From positions 1 through 8,419 of the forward strand of contig JACRDV010000114.1 in assembly GCA_024860865.1 (NCBI GenBank): a stretch of 8,419 nucleotides of DNA. The letters run 5' to 3'. Below are positions 6,470 through 8,419 of the stretch, piece after piece; position 1 is the first letter of the stretch, and each line of letters opens with the position of its first letter. The notes under the pieces were generated by a model. The model had not been told where the DNA came from. It worked only from the letters and a program-made list of their open reading frames with translations, and searched no databases. Made by a program: the position numbers and the translations under genes. Source of the stretch: Methanobacteriota archaeon. Its GTDB lineage: Archaea > JACRDV01.

Positions 6470-7008
6470 AAGTGGAAAAAGCTACAAGCAATGAAATAGA
6501 GAGGATTAAAAAAACAATTGACCAAGATTTTGAAGAGCAAGGATTATTTGATAAGGCTTTTAAGGACATGGAATTTGTTGCAGTTAGAGGGCGGTGGACA
6601 GAAATCTTTATATTTCCAAAAGAAAATTCTGAATTCTTAGTTAATGTTCTTAAGCGTTATTTGCCCTATTCTCTCGGGATATGTATAGGAGAATTCCATG
6701 ATAAATTTTTTAGAATTGGATTAGAGGGAATCTATGAAATATCCAAATATACAACAAAGAAGAAAGTTTGGATTATTCCTAAAGCAGAACAATTAGTTTT
6801 ATATGGTCGAGATGTCTTTGGAAGTTCAGTCAGCCGTGTTTGTTCGTATATTAAGAAAAATGATCGTGTTATTGTTGTTAATGAATTCGATGATCCCATC
6901 GCAATTGGCAAAGCATTAGTTCCAAGTGATGAAATAAAAGAAGCTGGCAATAAAGTTGTAATAGAAAATCTTCTGGACAGAGGTTGGTACCTAAGGAAAG
7001 GAAGGTGA
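6466..7008 (+). CDS. Nip7-like ribosome biogenesis protein with C-terminal PUA domain
   Basis: A 180-residue archaeal relative of Nip7, the factor needed for large-subunit pre-rRNA processing in yeast. The N-terminal domain runs from 1 to about 92 (RGRWTEIFIF, LPYSLGICIGEFHDKFFRIGLEGIYEISKY). The PUA RNA-binding domain follows, with KVWIIPKAEQLVLYGRDVFGSSVSRV, the family's typical AEQ-x-x-LYG motif, then VIVVNEFDDPIAIGKAL and RGWYLRKGR at the end. It overlaps the methyltransferase stop by four bases (ATGA). GGGTGA lies 12 bases upstream. The overlap suggests both act on the same RNA. Separate RNA methyltransferases with PUA-domain partners or fusions are common in archaea. Ends in UGA. Confidence 0.87.
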   Translation: MKVEKATSNEIERIKKTIDQDFEEQGLFDKAFKDMEFVAVRGRWTEIFIFPKENSEFLVNVLKRYLPYSLGICIGEFHDKFFRIGLEGIYEISKYTTKKKVWIIPKAEQLVLYGRDVFGSSVSRVCSYIKKNDRVIVVNEFDDPIAIGKALVPSDEIKEAGNKVVIENLLDRGWYLRKGR

Positions 7009-7012
7009 TTTC

Positions 7013-7801
7013 ATGGAGAGCAAAGTTGAAGTTAAAGCCCCAATAAAGATTCAAAAAGGCGATTTCATTCGCTTAAACTATGTTGCTCGAATTAAAGATA
7101 CTGGTAAATTATTTGATTGTACTATTGAAGAAATTGCAAAAAGAGAATTGGGAGAAGAAGTAAAGGGAGTTCAGTTCAAACCAACTAATCTTATTGTAGG
7201 AGCGCGTCAGGTAATAGAAGGACTGGATGTTGCTTTAGAAGGAGTTGAAGTAGGGCAACAAAAAGAAGTGGAAATACCTCCTGAAAAAGCATTTGGACTT
7301 AGAGATCCAAAGTTAGTGAAAATAGTTTCTGCCAAGCAATTTACAGGTCAAGGTCTTAAACCTAAACCTGGTATGCGTGTGACAATTGATGACAGATCAG
7401 CTCGAATTCAAAGTGTAAGTGGCGGCCGGGTTATAGTTGATATGAACCATGAGCTTGCTGGTAAAACTATAAAGTATGAATTTAAAGTTGAAGAAAAAAT
7501 CGAAAACCCGGTTGAGCAAGTTCGATCTCTCCTTGAATATTATTTCCCTGGTGCTGAAGCACATCAGGTCGAGGTTAAAGGATCTGAAGTTACAATAAAA
7601 CTGGCTGAAACTTATAAGTTCGATCAACGTGCAATAGTCGGCAAACAACGCTTTTTATGGCAAATTTTCCGGCATATCCCTACCATTACAAAAATCACTT
7701 TTATTGAAGAGCATTTAAAGCCAGAAGAAAAGAAAGAGAAAATAGATTTGGGTAGCTTAGTTGAAGGCTTACCAAAAGCAGAAGATATCAAGCCAATATA
7801 A
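7013..7801 (+). CDS. Long archaeal FKBP/SlyD-type peptidyl-prolyl cis-trans isomerase
   Basis: A cytoplasmic proline isomerase and chaperone, 262 residues. The FKBP core spans roughly 13-165: GDFIRLNYVARIKDTGKLFD, then LIVGARQVIEGLDVALEGVEVGQ, IPPEKAFGLRD, an insert-in-flap segment (about 105-150), and NHELAGKTIKYEFKVEE, the last typical of SlyD-like proteins. The C-terminal 95 residues are the extra domain of the long archaeal FKBPs. They end in a charged, probably disordered tail (KPEEKKEKIDL). No signal peptide, so it works inside the cell. AUG 7013 follows GGAAGGTGA, whose GGTGA is the end of the nip7 gene, so the two are translationally coupled. Ends in UAA. Confidence 0.93.
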   Translation: MESKVEVKAPIKIQKGDFIRLNYVARIKDTGKLFDCTIEEIAKRELGEEVKGVQFKPTNLIVGARQVIEGLDVALEGVEVGQQKEVEIPPEKAFGLRDPKLVKIVSAKQFTGQGLKPKPGMRVTIDDRSARIQSVSGGRVIVDMNHELAGKTIKYEFKVEEKIENPVEQVRSLLEYYFPGAEAHQVEVKGSEVTIKLAETYKFDQRAIVGKQRFLWQIFRHIPTITKITFIEEHLKPEEKKEKIDLGSLVEGLPKAEDIKPI

Positions 7802-7996
7802 ATGACTCTTGTTATCTCTAAGTCCCTATTTTGCTATAAAAGTTTATTCCGCGATACTTTCTGATAAAGCACCAAAATTAACATTTGTACTATTAGTAGT
7901 TACAGCAATGAAAAATTTGTTTTTCGGCCTATAAAATATTCGCATTTTTTAGTCAACATTGCAGTTCTATATTTGTAGCATTTCTTCTATTTGTTA

Positions 7997-8019
7997 CCAC
8001 CGGTCAAGCAGACCAGTGG
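7997..8019 (+). other. Imperfect hairpin in the intergenic region
   Basis: CCAC and GGTC on the left pair with GACC and GTGG on the right, with one C-A mismatch and a 5-base loop (AAGCA). It lacks the GAA/A internal loop of a SECIS. It could be a regulatory leader structure, an operator-like dyad, or a terminator for the FKBP transcript, although only short T runs follow. Confidence 0.45.
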
Positions 8020-8080
8020 GATTTTAAATTTTCAGGTTAGAAATGGATTAAAAAGCCAAATAGAAAATTTTAAGGATTTC

Positions 8081-8090
8081 TATTATTTAT
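8081..8090 (+). promoter_or_regulatory. Possible TATA box for the membrane-protein gene
   Basis: TATTATTTAT in a strongly AT-rich stretch about 35-43 bases before AUG 8124. A start 25 bases downstream would leave a short leader that still carries GAGGTG at 8109-8114. Confidence 0.3.
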
Positions 8091-8123
8091 TAAATTTTAG
8101 AACTTTTAGAGGTGAAATAACCC

Positions 8124-8419
8124 ATGGTAAGCTATATAGAAACTGGAATTGGGTTAATTATGATTTTTGTTGGACTTATCTCTATATTTTTAATTGGGCG
8201 CTGTATGCCAGAATTAAGCAAAGGTGCACTCAAAGCATTTTGTAATAGGTTTACAATTGCTATTGCATTTGTATTATGTTTTTCTATTTGGCATACTCTG
8301 AGGGAGTACTTTGAGTGGAAAGAGAATATAGGGGAATTTATGGAATATCCTGAGTTTATTTTCATTATTTTGGCTTATATTTCGTTTTTCATCACTGCTT
8401 GGAAGATGACCGAAGTAGC
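8124..8419 (+). CDS. Unrecognised multi-pass membrane protein, C-terminus beyond the window
   Basis: The frame from AUG 8124 stays open to the window edge (98 codons plus two bases). GAGGTG at 8109-8114 is nine bases upstream, which supports this start. Three hydrophobic segments are visible: about residues 8-25 (GIGLIMIFVGLISIFLIG), 43-59 (beginning FTIAIAFVLCFSIW) and 78-93 (FIFIILAYISFFITAW). Basic residues (R26, K33, K37, R42) lie between the first two, placing that loop inside and the N-terminus outside. The EYFEWKEN loop between segments two and three would be outside. I do not recognise a family. It could be the sensor part of a signalling protein, but nothing seen here proves it. Confidence 0.7.
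   Translation, partial: MVSYIETGIGLIMIFVGLISIFLIGRCMPELSKGALKAFCNRFTIAIAFVLCFSIWHTLREYFEWKENIGEFMEYPEFIFIILAYISFFITAWKMTEV

Larger units (their letters stand above)
7802..8123 (+). other. AT-rich intergenic region with promoter-like boxes, no gene seen
   Basis: No convincing coding frame exists on either strand. I see TATAAAAG at 7835-7842 and TATAAAATATT at 7930-7940, both good TATA-box shapes without a gene at the proper distance, so a small RNA or a long leader is possible. TATTATTTAT at 8081-8090 is correctly placed for the membrane-protein gene. A hairpin occupies 7997-8019. There is no tRNA, CRISPR repeat or insertion-sequence end. Confidence 0.5.

Noticed and set aside
7991-8245. 84-codon plus-strand frame
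   Set aside because: It overlaps the membrane-protein gene, which has a proper Shine-Dalgarno and hydrophobic segments. This frame includes the hairpin and no motif.
1-8419. CRISPR arrays, insertion sequences, tRNA or rRNA genes
   Set aside because: No spaced repeats, terminal inverted repeats with a transposase, or tRNA cloverleaf were seen on reading both strands.

Overview
The window looks like archaeal DNA, AT-rich (by eye roughly 35-40% GC). Supporting signs are Shine-Dalgarno sites of the GAGGTG/GGAGGT type, a Nip7-PUA protein, a long archaeal FKBP, TATA-like boxes, and an electron-bifurcation enzyme typical of anaerobic archaea. UGA is read as selenocysteine (Sec) in at least two genes. 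Among archaea this is known from Methanococcales, Methanopyrus and Asgard (Lokiarchaeia-type) lineages. The 1003-residue duplicated HdrA is unlike the roughly 650-residue methanococcal enzyme, so an Asgard/Lokiarchaeia-like source is my leading guess. That is inference, not proof.

The left part (1-4070) is read on the minus strand. From upstream to downstream it holds an unrecognised 88-residue helical protein, hdrA (heterodisulfide reductase subunit A, with UGA at codon 56 where the family has a conserved Cys) and mvhD (hydrogenase/Hdr electron-transfer subunit, with UGA at two conserved Cys positions and a third UGA at its very end). A near-ideal archaeal SECIS hairpin sits at the end of mvhD (223-252). 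A second, shorter hairpin with the same GAA/A internal loop lies in the leader of hdrA (3752-3772). A conventional ORF caller would start hdrA 78 codons late and miss mvhD altogether. HdrA and MvhD together would pass electrons from a hydrogenase or formate dehydrogenase into a flavin-based bifurcating complex. HdrB, HdrC and the hydrogenase subunits are not in the window.

The right part (4121-8419) is read on the plus strand. It holds a YfcE-like metallophosphoesterase, a 250-base gap containing an ORF interrupted by a single UGA (possible but unproven third selenoprotein), a DsrE-family protein, and a tight group of three genes. These are a NOP2/Sun RNA cytosine-5 methyltransferase, Nip7 and an FKBP peptidyl-prolyl isomerase, which suggest ribosome biogenesis and protein folding. 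A 322-base AT-rich gap with promoter-like boxes and one hairpin follows, then the first 98 codons of an unrecognised membrane protein cut by the window edge.

Three plus-strand genes end in ordinary UGA stops, so UGA recoding here appears to be message-specific, as expected for SECIS-directed Sec insertion.
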